From contig CAVQTR010000002.1 of NCBI GenBank assembly GCA_963716685.1, forward strand, positions 310,001 to 374,000: a stretch of 64,000 bases of DNA, in the 5' to 3' direction. Within the stretch, counting starts at the first letter, position 1. Each line of letters starts with the position of its first letter. Under the pieces are notes generated by a model that saw only the letters and a program-made list of their open reading frames with translations, did no database searches and had not been told where the DNA came from. Below, piece after piece: positions 10,201-18,647 of the stretch. This stretch comes from JALYXI01 sp963716685 (GTDB lineage Bacteria; Acidobacteriota; Terriglobia; Bryobacterales; Bryobacteraceae). The position numbers and the translations under genes are program-made.

Positions 10201-10734
10201 CCACGCGGCCGCCTGCCCGCCTCCCAGGGACAGCGTATTTCCGCCGCCTTTGGCTTCCGGTACCGTGGAGACAAGATCGAAGGGACTGCGTAGCGCGCCG
10301 CCCACCACCAGCGGAAGTTCGTCCACCAGCCTGTTCTGGACGGCATTCGAGAGCTTCGCGTCCTCGGTCTGCATCTGCACCGCCTGCGCCTGCACTTCCA
10401 CGGTTTCGCTGATGTTGCCCACCTGCAGCTGCGCATCGGTACGAACGGTGGCGCCAGCGGTCAGCGTGACATTTTCAACCGAGAAACCGCGGAAACCGGT
10501 AGCGGCGATCTGGATTCGATATACGCCCGGCGGCAGATTGGGCGCGTTATACTCGCCCGTGCTCGTCGTGGTGACGTGTTCGGCGGTGTTTGTGGCGTGA
10601 TTAGTGATGGTGACCGGAGCGCCGGCAATGGCGGCCCCGCTGGTATCAGTCACCAGTCCGGTGATGATTCCTCTTTCCGATTGGCCCAACAGCAAAAACG
10701 CTGCGCCGAGCAGCACGCATACGAAGCGCTTCAT
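7258..10734 (-). CDS. Oar-like TonB-dependent outer-membrane receptor (first copy)
   Basis: 1158 residues. The ATG at 10734 is chosen because GGAGGG lies four bases upstream; the frame is open to a TTG at 10746 that would sit within that ribosome-binding site. A Sec signal (MKRFVCVLLGAAFLLLGQ) is followed by a carboxypeptidase-regulatory-like beta domain (residues about 20-105, ITGLVTDTSGAAIAGAPV ... NLPPGVYRIQ), a plug region, and a long beta-barrel ending in the aromatic C-terminus LKLYF typical of outer-membrane barrels. Such proteins are abundant in Acidobacteria and are thought to import oligosaccharides or peptides with TonB; the ligand is unknown. Its position converging with the GH27 operon suggests a glycan. 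Confidence 0.9.
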   Translation of the reverse strand: MKRFVCVLLGAAFLLLGQSERGIITGLVTDTSGAAIAGAPVTITNHATNTAEHVTTTSTGEYNAPNLPPGVYRIQIAATGFRGFSVENVTLTAGATVRTDAQLQVGNISETVEVQAQAVQMQTEDAKLSNAVQNRLVDELPLVVGGALRSPFDLVSTVPEAKGGGNTLSLGGGQAAAWSATLDGLSVNTNRSADASETAYLTPSVESITEFAVDTGGFKAEYGQAGGGVITFVSKSGTNQFHGTLYEFLRNDDFDARSFFAASRSIYKQSDFGASAGGPVIIPKVYHGQNKTFFFASYEGFRNRLGANGSVLSVPTPEMYQGNFSNWVNSKGVQIPIYDPLTTRANPNGSGFIRDQFPGNIIPISRFSTVSQQIIPFASKVVPNRPGIVPGTPGYIGNNYVTNGGDTVSPTDKGSIKIDQELGANHHLGFFYNKTRYDSNPGPAGPSGLPEPLYNGQVADYGASLYRLSYDWTISPRMFNHFSIGGNQFYKNSYSPNSGGNWKSKVCIPNAVDCNVNFPNLSFTEFTGWGSTAYNGTEQPSWSLKDDLSYVRGAHTLKFGYAFESQRANGFGQQNIAGQASFSFLETAVPGATSFTSGSSFASFLLGAADSGATETVRYLPQTFDYHGFYAQDDWKVTRKLTLNLGLRYEFTLPPVAGGDQYTDFSPTTPNPAVNNYPGALIFAGNGPGRTGQSSLIPGWYGAWGPRLGVAYALNSKTTIRAGAARSYSRVSVVASSSHYAGFIGQYSFATTNQGITPAFYWDQGLPSYPLPPQINPSFANNGNVDYWQGNNATRSPANDNWTFSIQRQLSGNTVLEVDYNGVVGEHLQSGIVNINQVPMSVVNQLIAKYGPSQAISLLNSSITSPAAVAAGIPVPYPNFTNSAVQRSQSVAQALRPFPQYLTVDTSQSGGDKSGHSNYNAAVVKLNRRYANGLTFTWSYVFSKILTDSDTYYANSGFAEDQGNRKLEKSIGAFDQTHLVKISTLYELPFGTGRRWLTHGIANQVLGGWRASAIQIYSSGFPISVTRNAPLPIFNGSNRPYITTYNWQSTWSGSFDPNKDTYLNAAAFPAQPNYLLGNATRYNPLVRGFPGLNENVSLAKSFNLTEKIRLDFRAEAFNLLNRVVFSNPNTNLNSTSFGLVTGQSNTPRQMQFALKLYF

Positions 10735-10762
10735 CGATCCCTCCAAAGCTCTGATGGGACGA

Positions 10763-10792
10763 TTTATATCAATGTCGGCGGGGGGAGTGCAA
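10763..10792 (-). promoter_or_regulatory. Sigma-70-type promoter of the first Oar-like receptor
   Basis: On the minus strand TTGCAC (10787-10792) and TATAAA (10763-10768) are 18 bases apart, with the -10 box 28 bases before the receptor start codon at 10734. Confidence 0.55.
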
Positions 10793-10804
10793 CTGAGAAG
10801 GAGT

Positions 10805-10831
10805 GGCGGACCACCGGGAGGGCGGTCCGCC
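10805..10831 (-). terminator. Stem-loop after the second Oar-like receptor
   Basis: GGCGGACC (10805-10812) pairs exactly with GGTCCGCC (10824-10831) around an 11-base loop, starting nine bases past the stop codon of the gene at 10840. It lacks a clear T-run (ACTCCTTCTC follows on the minus strand), so termination is probable rather than certain. Confidence 0.42.
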
Positions 10832-10839
10832 GGTGCTGC

Positions 10840-13800
10840 TTAGAAGAAGAACTTGGCGGTGATCTGCAGGTTCCTCGGATTGCTGCTGAATGCCCGGGTC
10901 GGATTATTGAACAGAGGGTTCGCCGCGCCCACATAGCTCAGCACGCTGCTGCTGAACGTATTGGTGAGAGCCGCGTTGTCCACGCTTCCCGGGATGAACT
11001 GCGGATGATTCAGCGAGTTGTATGCATGACCCGCCAGTTCGAAGCGGAAACGCTCGCCGTAGCTGAAGCGCTTGATCAGCGACAGATCGAGGTTATCGAT
11101 CGGACGCGTGGGCTGCGTGTTGCGGCCACCAGTCGCGTATGCGCCGTAGCCCGCCTGAATGTAACGGGCATTCGGATTCAGCGCAAGGTAGGCGACGATG
11201 TTATCCGCCGCATTCGCGCGCGCCGCGCTGGTGCCGGGGCTGGCAACCGGAACCTGAGCTCCGGTGGCGGTCAGACCCACCACTCCGCTTCCCGTCCCGG
11301 CCACGCCGGCGGGATTGATGATAGTGCGGTCAGGCGCGGAATCGCCATTCAGATTGGAATCGATACCGCTCTGAACCGTATACAGCTCAGGCGATTCGTA
11401 GGTGTAGACCGGAGCGATTTCCCAGTTGCCGATGAGGTTCTTGAGCGCCCAGTTGCGGCTGGTCTTCGCGAACGGAACATCATAGATAAGCGTGAGAGTG
11501 AAGCGCTGCCGGCGGTCCAGCGCGGAAGAGGCCTTCTCCGCGTTGAGGCTGGCGAAATCCTGCGCACGCCGGGGCGTCAGATACGTGCTGGCCACTTCAG
11601 CGGTGCTGTTGTCGATGTTGTGGCTCCAGGTGTACGCTCCCTGGAACTGAAGCCCGTTGGAGAAGCGCCGGTTCAGCTGCGCCGAGAGGCCGTTATAAAA
11701 AGACCAGCCGGTCGGCAGGTATCCGGTGATGGTGGAAGTGAAGCCCGCCGCCTGATAGGCCGGCACAAGGCTGCTCTGGAAAGCGATGTTGCTGAGCGGA
11801 GGAAGACCGGCCAGCGTTGCCGCGGACGGCATCGTCAGAAACGTCGGGATGTTCTGAGTCGCCGAAACCAGCGAGCGCCGGTCCAGTTGCTCCTGCTGCA
11901 GCAGGTGGACGCCGCGCGTGCCCAGATACCGCACCTCGAGCGTGTAATCCTTCGCGAAAACGTGCTGGACGCCGATATTCCAGTTGATGGAGTAAGGCAG
12001 AGTCTGGCTCGGCAGGTAAGCCGACGTAGCGGCACGAGACGCCGCCGCCGTGGTTCCCGAAAGACCTTGGTTCTGCGTGATGCCGCCGTTCTGCAGGAAG
12101 TTGGTTCCGCCCGTCGCGGCGTTCACCGTGGTGCTGAACTCAGGCGGAACCGCGTTCAGGCCAACATTATCGAAAATCACGTCGTCCGCGATGCCGAAGC
12201 CGGCGCGGATCACAGTATTCGCCGAACCGCCGGGCGTATAAGCCACACCGATGCGCGGCGCATAGCCGTTCTTCGAAGCCTGCGGAGCCTGGAACGTAAT
12301 CAGGCCGGGAACGCTGGCGATTGCGTTCAATCCTTCAGAACGCATTCCCACCGGAACCGTCGTGTATTCATACCGAAGACCCAGGTCGAACGTCAGGTTC
12401 CTGCGGGCGCGCCAGGTGTCCTGCAGAAAGCTGTACGTGGCGATTTGGTCGCCATAGTAAACCGCGTTGCCCAGGTTGCGCTGCGCCAGGTAGTCCGGGG
12501 ACTGATCCAGCAAATAATTCGCGACCGTGGTGTACTCGTAATCCCCGCGCACGCGCTGCGTGAACTGCTCCGGCGCGATGTACTTACGAAATTCCGTTCC
12601 GAACTTGATGGTATGCGTGCCGCGAACCCAGGTCACGTTATCCACACCGGAATACAGATTGCTGATCGTCGCCTGCGGGAAGTTCGAGTTGGGGCCAAGC
12701 TGCAGGTTCAGATTGTTGAACACCAGATTCGGGAATGCGTCCAGACCAGGGAAGGTCTGATTTCCCACGGGGTCCGAGGAGTTATACCGCGAGTAACCCA
12801 GGCGAAATTCATTGGTGACGCTCGGGCTGAACGTATGGTACTCAGCCAGCGTACCCAGATAGTTGGTGGTCGGCACAGAAGTGTAGAACACAGGCAGGGT
12901 TGCGCCGGTGTTAATCGCACTGGTGTTGTTGTAAATGAACCGGCCGCGCAGCTGATCTTTGTCGGAGATGTTGTAATCCATGCTGAGCACGCCGTAGTAG
13001 GCGTTCGAGTAATTCGGCGCCACGATCGGAATGATTCCGGTCGGCACCGAAACTCCGCCGATACTGATATTTGGCGCGCCCGGCGTCGTCGTGGTTGCCG
13101 TCGCGTACTGCTGCAGAACGCCCAGGTTCGTTTTGCTCACGCCCGGCAAACCGGCCAGAGTGGAGTAACCCGCGGAAGTCGGCGCATAAACGGGCGCTGC
13201 CTGCGTGCTCGCCTGACCGATGGGATGATACTCAAAGCTGGAAAAGAAGAAGAGCTTATCCTTCTTAATGGGACCGCTGATATTCGCGCCCAGGTGATTG
13301 CTGTCGTAGCGGGGCAGCGACAGGATTCCCTGGTTCTTGAATACCTGATCAAGCGCGTTCATGTTGCGGTTCTCGAAGTACTCATACACTTCGCCGTGCA
13401 GAGAATTGGTTCCGCTCTTCACTACCGTATTGAACTGGCCGCCGGATGAGTGCCCGTATTCCGCCTGAAACTGATTCTGCAGAATCGTAAACTCCGCAAC
13501 GGATTCATTCGGAATGTTCACCGTGGGGCCGGTGACGGACTTATTATTGTCGTCGATTCCTTCCACGGTGAAGTTGTTGTTGCGGGGACGCTGGCCGCCT
13601 ACGGAGGGTCCGGTTCCTACGCCGATTCCGCCGTTGCTGCTCACGCCTGACTGCAGGAGAGAAAGATTGATCACGCCAAGCCCGATGCTCGACGTGGGAA
13701 CGTCGGCTGCCTCGCGCGCGGTGTACGTATTTTCGATCTGCGCCGTCGTGGTGTCGATGGCCGCAGCGGCCGAGCCCACTTCCACCGCGGTGGTCACTGA

Positions 13801-14157
13801 GCCCACCTGCAGCGTGATGTTCGCCGTGTTCGTCTGATTCAGCTGCACATAAATACCGCGCAAAACGGAAGTGGTAAAGCCCGTCGCGCCGGCGGAAAGA
13901 TCGTAAGTACCGGGAGGAAGATTAGAAAGACGGTACTGCCCATTGCTGCCGGCCCTGGCGGCCGTCTTACCGGATGTCGCTGTATTGGTCGCAGTCACGG
14001 TCGCATTCGGCACGCCGGAACCGCTGGCATCCAGCACCGTGCCCACCAGATCGCCACTAATGGCTTGCGCCTGCAGGTTAGTTGTGTATACTGATATTCC
14101 TGTACCCAAAAGCAGTGGTACAAGCAGAAGTCGAAGCAAAAAGTAAAAACGAGACAT
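10840..14157 (-). CDS. Oar-like TonB-dependent outer-membrane receptor (second copy)
   Basis: 1105 residues with a Sec signal (MSRFYFLLRLLLVPLLLG ... LQAQA), a carboxypeptidase-regulatory-like domain at about 35-120 (GDLVGTVLDASGSGVPNATV ... LPPGTYDLS), a plug carrying TVEGIDDNNKSVTGP, and a beta-barrel ending ITAKFFF. It is clearly related to the preceding receptor but not a recent duplicate. It is transcribed toward that receptor with a stem-loop and a separate promoter between them, so the two are probably separate units. No Shine-Dalgarno is evident before the ATG. Substrate unknown. Confidence 0.9.
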   Translation of the reverse strand: MSRFYFLLRLLLVPLLLGTGISVYTTNLQAQAISGDLVGTVLDASGSGVPNATVTATNTATSGKTAARAGSNGQYRLSNLPPGTYDLSAGATGFTTSVLRGIYVQLNQTNTANITLQVGSVTTAVEVGSAAAAIDTTTAQIENTYTAREAADVPTSSIGLGVINLSLLQSGVSSNGGIGVGTGPSVGGQRPRNNNFTVEGIDDNNKSVTGPTVNIPNESVAEFTILQNQFQAEYGHSSGGQFNTVVKSGTNSLHGEVYEYFENRNMNALDQVFKNQGILSLPRYDSNHLGANISGPIKKDKLFFFSSFEYHPIGQASTQAAPVYAPTSAGYSTLAGLPGVSKTNLGVLQQYATATTTTPGAPNISIGGVSVPTGIIPIVAPNYSNAYYGVLSMDYNISDKDQLRGRFIYNNTSAINTGATLPVFYTSVPTTNYLGTLAEYHTFSPSVTNEFRLGYSRYNSSDPVGNQTFPGLDAFPNLVFNNLNLQLGPNSNFPQATISNLYSGVDNVTWVRGTHTIKFGTEFRKYIAPEQFTQRVRGDYEYTTVANYLLDQSPDYLAQRNLGNAVYYGDQIATYSFLQDTWRARRNLTFDLGLRYEYTTVPVGMRSEGLNAIASVPGLITFQAPQASKNGYAPRIGVAYTPGGSANTVIRAGFGIADDVIFDNVGLNAVPPEFSTTVNAATGGTNFLQNGGITQNQGLSGTTAAASRAATSAYLPSQTLPYSINWNIGVQHVFAKDYTLEVRYLGTRGVHLLQQEQLDRRSLVSATQNIPTFLTMPSAATLAGLPPLSNIAFQSSLVPAYQAAGFTSTITGYLPTGWSFYNGLSAQLNRRFSNGLQFQGAYTWSHNIDNSTAEVASTYLTPRRAQDFASLNAEKASSALDRRQRFTLTLIYDVPFAKTSRNWALKNLIGNWEIAPVYTYESPELYTVQSGIDSNLNGDSAPDRTIINPAGVAGTGSGVVGLTATGAQVPVASPGTSAARANAADNIVAYLALNPNARYIQAGYGAYATGGRNTQPTRPIDNLDLSLIKRFSYGERFRFELAGHAYNSLNHPQFIPGSVDNAALTNTFSSSVLSYVGAANPLFNNPTRAFSSNPRNLQITAKFFF

Positions 14158-14245
14158 TGTTATTAGGTTAGCATTGTTCTCCTTACGTGCGCCCCCCGTT
14201 TGACAGCCAGTCGATCTTGAGTCAAAATAAAGTCTTGTTCCGGCT

Positions 14246-14321
14246 GCGGGAGTAACTCAGCTGGTAGAGTGCGACCTTGCCAAGGTCGATGTCGCGGGTT
14301 CGAATCCCGTCTCCCGCTCCA
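14246..14321 (+). tRNA. tRNA-Gly (anticodon GCC)
   Basis: A 76-base cloverleaf: acceptor GCGGGAG pairs with CTCCCGC, followed by T and encoded CCA; the anticodon stem CGACC/GGTCG encloses TTGCCAA (anticodon GCC); the T-arm GCGGGTTCGAATCCCGT is canonical. Confidence 0.97.
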
Positions 14322-14359
14322 GCACCCTCTCGCAATCCCCTACAATTCAGATAGAGAAT

Positions 14360-14998
14360 ATGCGCATTCGATCATTCGCTGTTTGCCTGGCGCTGCTCAC
14401 CGTCTCGGTCACCCAGGCGCTCGGTCAATATAAGCTCGACGCGGCGGGCGATCCCGTTCCCTCCGAAGTGCCCGCCGCGATTAGCGCAGCCATGCAGGCG
14501 CCCGGCGCGAAAATCCTGAACGGCGCAGGCCAGGTGTGGTGCGAAGTTTGGTTCGTGACGAAAGCGCCCGCCGGCCCTCCTTCGAAGGAATCGGATGTCA
14601 CGCTGCCCACGGTCCCGGTTGGTGCGTTGATTGGCGCCATCAAATTTCCCGGCAAAGGCGCCGATCGCCGCGATCAGGCCATTCAGCCCGGCGTCTATCT
14701 TCTCCGTTACGTGTTGATGCCGGTCAACGGTGCCCACCTCGGCGCCGCTCCCCAGCGCGATTTCGCGGCAATGGTTCCGGCCGCATCCGACCCCGGCGTG
14801 GCTGCGAAGCCCTCCCTCGAAGAGGTCATCGCCATGAGCACCAAAGTTTCGCAGACTTCCCACCCCGCTGTTCTGAGCCTCGCGCCCGGTAGCGGCAAAG
14901 TCGCCTTTGCTAAGGAAGCCGAGCACGATTGGACACTCAACACCAAAATGGGCGACGTTCCGATTGCGATCATTCTGGCTGGCAAAGCGGAGAATTAG
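14360..14998 (+). CDS. Secreted protein of unknown function
   Basis: 212 residues with a Sec signal (MRIRSFAVCLALLTVSVTQALGQ) and no recognised domain. The mature part starts YKLDAAGDPVPSEVPAAI and is rich in Ala and Pro. It includes a stretch (QPGVYLLRYVLMPVNGAHLG) that resembles the edge strands of small beta-sandwich periplasmic proteins; that is only an impression. It lies five bases upstream of cysH on the same strand and could be cotranscribed with it, though nothing links it to sulfur metabolism. Confidence 0.78.
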   Translation: MRIRSFAVCLALLTVSVTQALGQYKLDAAGDPVPSEVPAAISAAMQAPGAKILNGAGQVWCEVWFVTKAPAGPPSKESDVTLPTVPVGALIGAIKFPGKGADRRDQAIQPGVYLLRYVLMPVNGAHLGAAPQRDFAAMVPAASDPGVAAKPSLEEVIAMSTKVSQTSHPAVLSLAPGSGKVAFAKEAEHDWTLNTKMGDVPIAIILAGKAEN

Positions 14999-15003
14999 GT
15001 TCC

Positions 15004-15738
15004 GTGGAGCGCGCTGATCTGACAGCGGAAGAAGTTCTCGACTGGGCGGTTGAGCGCTTTGGCCCGAGCATCGCCCTCTCGACATCCTTCCAGAAGGAAG
15101 GAATGGTGATTCTCGACATGGCCGTCCGCCGTGTTCCGGAGCTTCGCGTCCTGACGTTGGACACCGGCCGCCTTCCCGAAGAAACCTGGCGCATGATCGA
15201 GACGGTTCGCGAGCGCTACGGAATCCCCATCGAAACCGTATCTCCCGATGCCGGTGAGGTGGAGCGGATGGTGCTGGAGCATGGGCCGAACCTGTTCTAC
15301 CGCGATGTGCCGTCGCGCATGCTGTGCTGCCAGATCCGCAAAGTGCGGCCTCTGGCGCGCAAACTGAAAGGCGTCAACGCTCTGCTGTTCGGCCTGCGCC
15401 GTGAGCAAAACGAGGCACGGGCCGAAATCGAGCAGATCGATACCAGCACGTCGCCCGCGAAGCTCTCCCCGCTCGCTGCCTGGACCGCCGCGCAGGTGGA
15501 GGAATATACGCGCGAGCACAACCTGCCGCAGCATCCGCTCTATGCCGCCGGTTACCGCAGCATCGGGTGCGAACCCTGTACGCGCGCGGTGGCTTTGGGG
15601 GAAACGGAACGCGCCGGACGCTGGTGGTGGGAAGAAGGCGTGGACAAAGAATGCGGGCTGCACTTTACCCCGGATGGCCGGGCCCGTCGAAAGGTGGACG
15701 TGATGCTGGAGGATGTTTTGGCGGGTGGACGTGGCTGA
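15004..15738 (+). CDS. cysH: Phosphoadenylyl-/adenylyl-sulfate reductase of the iron-sulfur type
   Basis: 244 residues from a GTG start; the frame extends upstream into the previous gene but homology begins here (VERADLTAEEVLDWAVERFG). It reduces activated sulfate to sulfite. Substrate loop motifs are ALSTSFQKEG (24-33) and LDTGRLPEETW; the catalytic tail is ECGLHF with Cys217. It has the Cys108-Cys109 pair (MLCCQIRK) and Cys189-x2-Cys192 (GCEPC) that bind a [4Fe-4S] cluster in APS-reducing assimilatory enzymes, so APS rather than PAPS is the likelier substrate, although some members use both. It overlaps cysC by 26 bases if the first start is used there. Confidence 0.92.
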   Translation: MERADLTAEEVLDWAVERFGPSIALSTSFQKEGMVILDMAVRRVPELRVLTLDTGRLPEETWRMIETVRERYGIPIETVSPDAGEVERMVLEHGPNLFYRDVPSRMLCCQIRKVRPLARKLKGVNALLFGLRREQNEARAEIEQIDTSTSPAKLSPLAAWTAAQVEEYTREHNLPQHPLYAAGYRSIGCEPCTRAVALGETERAGRWWWEEGVDKECGLHFTPDGRARRKVDVMLEDVLAGGRG

Positions 15739-16261
15739 GGGATCGGGTTTCACACTCTGGTTCACAGGGCTTTCCGGCTCGGGAAAGAGCACCATTTCGC
15801 ACATTGTCGCTGAACGGCTTCGCGCCGCGGGCCGCCGCGTGGAACTGCTCGATGGCGATATCGTACGCACCAATCTCTCCCAGGGGCTGGGCTTTTCGAA
15901 GGAAGACCGCGACACCAACGTCCGGCGGATTGGCTTCGTTTGCGAACTTCTATCGCGAAACGGGGTCATTGCGGTGGTCGCCGCCATTTCGCCCTACCGC
16001 GCGGTCCGCGAGGAAGTGCGCTCGCGAATCGAGACTTTCGTCGAGGTTTATGTCGAATGCCCGCTCGAGGTCCTGGCGGAGCGCGATGTCAAAGGTTTGT
16101 ATAAGCAGGCCATGGCCGGCCTCATCCCTCATTTCACCGGCGTTTCCGACCCCTACGAGCCGCCCGTCAACCCCGATTTGCTGGTCCGCTCGGATCGCGA
16201 AACCGTGGAAACAAGTGTGGAGCGGGTTTGCCGTATGCTGGAAGATCGGCGCCTGATTTGA
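15713..16261 (+). CDS. cysC: Adenylylsulfate kinase
   Basis: 182 residues; phosphorylates APS to PAPS in the cytoplasm. P-loop GLSGSGKST near residue 20, LLDGDIVRTNLSQGLGFS, the DRDTNVRRIGFV helix and the lid region KGLYKQAMAGLI are all CysC signatures, and length is normal. The ATG at 15713 directly abuts GGAGG, which is too close, so GTG 15725 (spacing 12) may be the true start. The stop overlaps the start of the PHP gene (TTGA). No ATP sulfurylase gene is present in the window. Confidence 0.92.
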   Translation: MFWRVDVAEGSGFTLWFTGLSGSGKSTISHIVAERLRAAGRRVELLDGDIVRTNLSQGLGFSKEDRDTNVRRIGFVCELLSRNGVIAVVAAISPYRAVREEVRSRIETFVEVYVECPLEVLAERDVKGLYKQAMAGLIPHFTGVSDPYEPPVNPDLLVRSDRETVETSVERVCRMLEDRRLI

Positions 16262-17091
16262 TCGATCTTCATTCCCATACGACCGAATCAGACGGAACGT
16301 TCTCTCCGGCTGAGCTGATTGCCGAGGCACGGCGCATCGGCCTCGAAGCTTTGGCCGTCACCGATCACGACACGCTCGCCGGCTCCGATGCGGCGCAGCA
16401 ATTCGCGGGAGATCTGGATCTGGTCCGCGGAATTGAGCTTTCCACGAAATTTCAGGGCCGTACCGCGCATCTCCTCGGCTATTTCCCGTCCCGTGAGCCC
16501 GCGCCGGAGTTCCGCGACTGGATTACCGAGATGCAGCGCTCGCGCTACGACCGCAATGTGCGCCTGGCGGAGCGGCTGCGCTCGCTCGGTATCGATATCA
16601 CGCTGGCCGAGGTGCAGGCCAAAGGTCGCAGCCTTACCGGACGTCCGCATTTCGCGCGCGTACTGATGGAAAAGGGCTACGTCAGCAGCATGCAGCAGGC
16701 CTTCGACGAATACCTGGATGAATCGGCAAAAGGCTACGTCGAACGAAACGAAGCCGATTTCGCCGATGCCGTCCAGCGCGTGCGCGCCGCGGGAGGCGTT
16801 TCTTCCGCTGCCCATCCCATCCGGCTGATTCGGAAAGGCACCAGTCTGGAGGAAATGATCGGAGAGATGCAGGACTGCGGACTCATGGCGCTCGAGGCTT
16901 ATCACAGCGATCACAGCCCCTCAGACGTGCGCGAATACGAAGCGATTGCCAAACGCTATGGCCTCGCGCTGACCGGCGGCTCCGATTTTCACGGCGCCAA
17001 CAAGCCCAATATTCAGCTCGGCACCGGAGCTTCCGGCAATCTGCACGTTCCCGTTTCGGTGCTTACGAACCTGCGCGAACTCGCGCGCTGA
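16258..17091 (+). CDS. PHP-domain phosphoesterase (YciV/TrpH family)
   Basis: 277 residues. The TTG at 16258 is chosen because it overlaps the cysC stop as TTGA and gives the family start (M)IDLHSHTTESDGT. Metal-ligand motifs are DLHSH, TDHDTL, the Glu in the GIELS segment, HPIR and GSDFHG. Members of this family dephosphorylate nucleoside 3',5'-bisphosphates such as pAp, or trim short RNA ends. Translational coupling to cysC and cysH supports pAp removal, the job CysQ does elsewhere (inference). The 3' end overlaps the convergent ygfZ gene by 29 bases. Confidence 0.88.
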   Translation: MIDLHSHTTESDGTFSPAELIAEARRIGLEALAVTDHDTLAGSDAAQQFAGDLDLVRGIELSTKFQGRTAHLLGYFPSREPAPEFRDWITEMQRSRYDRNVRLAERLRSLGIDITLAEVQAKGRSLTGRPHFARVLMEKGYVSSMQQAFDEYLDESAKGYVERNEADFADAVQRVRAAGGVSSAAHPIRLIRKGTSLEEMIGEMQDCGLMALEAYHSDHSPSDVREYEAIAKRYGLALTGGSDFHGANKPNIQLGTGASGNLHVPVSVLTNLRELAR

Positions 17092-17998
17092 AGCCGGCCG
17101 TTTCCAGCGCGGCGTTGGGGCCCGCGTTCTGCACTCGCAGCATGGCAATCGCAACCACTTTTCCCGCCGTAGGCGAGTAGGCGGAAGAAGTAATCTCACC
17201 CGCCTCAACGCTCGCCGCGGTCACTTTGGTTCCGGGTGCGACTGGCGTCTCTGTATCCACAGTCAACGCCACCAGCGCCTTGTTCACGTGCCCGCGTGAA
17301 CGGATCCGCTCCACAATTTCCTGCCCCAGATAGCAGCCCTTGTTGAAGTGAAGAGCCTGCGGAATGCCGGTTTCCTGCGGCAGCGTGGTATTCGAAATAT
17401 CCTCGCCGTAACGCGGAAGCCCATTCCCAATCCGCACCGCCTGCGCATCCTGCATCGTCGCCCTCACCGCCCCCGCGCTCACCAGGCGGTCCCAAATCGC
17501 CGGCTTGTGCGCTGCCGGACCAAACAGGCGAAAGCCAGGCCCGCCCGTAAAGGCGATACGCGCCACGGTGTACCCATCCCACACCGTATGCGCCTCCGGT
17601 TCGGCCGGAAGCGCCGCGCCCAGGCCCTCCAGCAGCGCCGCTGCCCCCGGTCCTTCCAGCCCCAGCGCGAAGGTCGTCTCGGTTACATCCTCCAGCACCA
17701 CATCGTCCGCAATGATGTAGTGCTCCACGTGCTGCAGAACGTTGGCGCGGGTCTCCGGCTCCACATCCAGCAACAGCTTGTCGTCGAAACAAAGAATGTG
17801 CGCATCCGCCAGGATTCTGCCCTGTGCGGTCAGGAAGAACGCGTACGCCCCCTGCCCCGGTTTCAATTGCTGGATGTGGTTCGTCGTCAGCGCATGCAGC
17901 AGCCGCGCGCGGTCATCTCCGGTGGCCTCAATGCGTCCCCGTTCCGAGAGGTCCAGCAGGGCGGCGCCCCTGTGCAGGGCTTCTTCGGCATCGCTCAC
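17063..17998 (-). CDS. ygfZ: Folate-binding YgfZ/GcvT-fold protein
   Basis: 311 residues with the aminomethyltransferase (GcvT) fold and the diagnostic motif NKGCYLGQEIVER near residue 210, which marks YgfZ/Iba57 proteins that help assemble certain [4Fe-4S] enzymes using a folate. The N-terminus SDAEEALHRGAALLDLSERG and GDDRARLLHALTTN match the family. It stands opposite the iron-sulfur-dependent cysH operon, converging on it with a 29-base overlap; any functional link is conjecture. It diverges from the MBL hydrolase gene with 19 bases between start codons. Confidence 0.9.
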   Translation of the reverse strand: MSDAEEALHRGAALLDLSERGRIEATGDDRARLLHALTTNHIQQLKPGQGAYAFFLTAQGRILADAHILCFDDKLLLDVEPETRANVLQHVEHYIIADDVVLEDVTETTFALGLEGPGAAALLEGLGAALPAEPEAHTVWDGYTVARIAFTGGPGFRLFGPAAHKPAIWDRLVSAGAVRATMQDAQAVRIGNGLPRYGEDISNTTLPQETGIPQALHFNKGCYLGQEIVERIRSRGHVNKALVALTVDTETPVAPGTKVTAASVEAGEITSSAYSPTAGKVVAIAMLRVQNAGPNAALETAGFSARVRAGS

Positions 17999-18017
17999 TA
18001 TACTTTAATTATCAGTC

Positions 18018-18647
18018 ATGATCCATGAAATCCTGCCGGTCGGCGCCCTCCGCTGCAACTGCTCCATCTTCGGGGAAGAAACCACGAAGGAGGCAATGGT
18101 CATCGATCCTGGCGACAACATTCCGCAGATTCTGGGCATCCTCGCGAAGCACGGGCTGCGGGTCACCGCCATCGTAATCACGCATGCCCACATCGATCAC
18201 ATCGGCGGTGCGCAGAAGCTCAAAAACGCCACCGGCGCGCCGGTCTACATGAATCCCAACGATTCAGAACTCAGCGATCGTCTGGATGTGCAGGCCGCCT
18301 GGCTCGGCATGGAGGAACCGGAAAACCCGGGCATCGACGTCCCCGCGCGCGATGGCGATACCCTGGCCGTCGGCGCGACCGCGTTTCACGTCCTGCACAC
18401 CCCCGGTCACACCCAGGGCAGCATCTGCCTCTGGATCCCCGGTGAGAACAAGCTGGTCGCCGGGGACACACTGTTCCGCGACAGCGTCGGACGCACCGAC
18501 CTGCCCGGCGGCGATGGACCCCAGATCATCGCCTCCATCAAATCGAAGCTGCTGACCTTACCCGAAGAAACCGTCGTGATTCCGGGTCATGGCAGCGCCA
18601 CCACCATCGGCCGGGAGAAGCGCTTAAACCCGTTTGTCGGCGGCTAG
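18018..18647 (+). CDS. MBL-fold metallohydrolase, glyoxalase II-like
   Basis: 209 residues of a single metallo-beta-lactamase domain. The zinc ligands are visible: THAHIDHIGG (HxHxDH), HTPGHTQGS, AGDTLF and PGHG. It lacks the C-terminal substrate domain of true glyoxalase II, as usual for the short 'hydroxyacylglutathione hydrolase-like' proteins (YcbL type), so the thioester specificity is unknown. Its end overlaps the convergent small gene by 24 bases. Confidence 0.9.
   Translation: MIHEILPVGALRCNCSIFGEETTKEAMVIDPGDNIPQILGILAKHGLRVTAIVITHAHIDHIGGAQKLKNATGAPVYMNPNDSELSDRLDVQAAWLGMEEPENPGIDVPARDGDTLAVGATAFHVLHTPGHTQGSICLWIPGENKLVAGDTLFRDSVGRTDLPGGDGPQIIASIKSKLLTLPEETVVIPGHGSATTIGREKRLNPFVGG

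Noticed and set aside
7738..13449. Plus-strand open frames of 754 and 957 residues
   Set aside because: They lie opposite two Oar-like receptors with clear signal peptides and domains, and their Arg/Val-rich content is typical of antisense frames in GC-rich genes.
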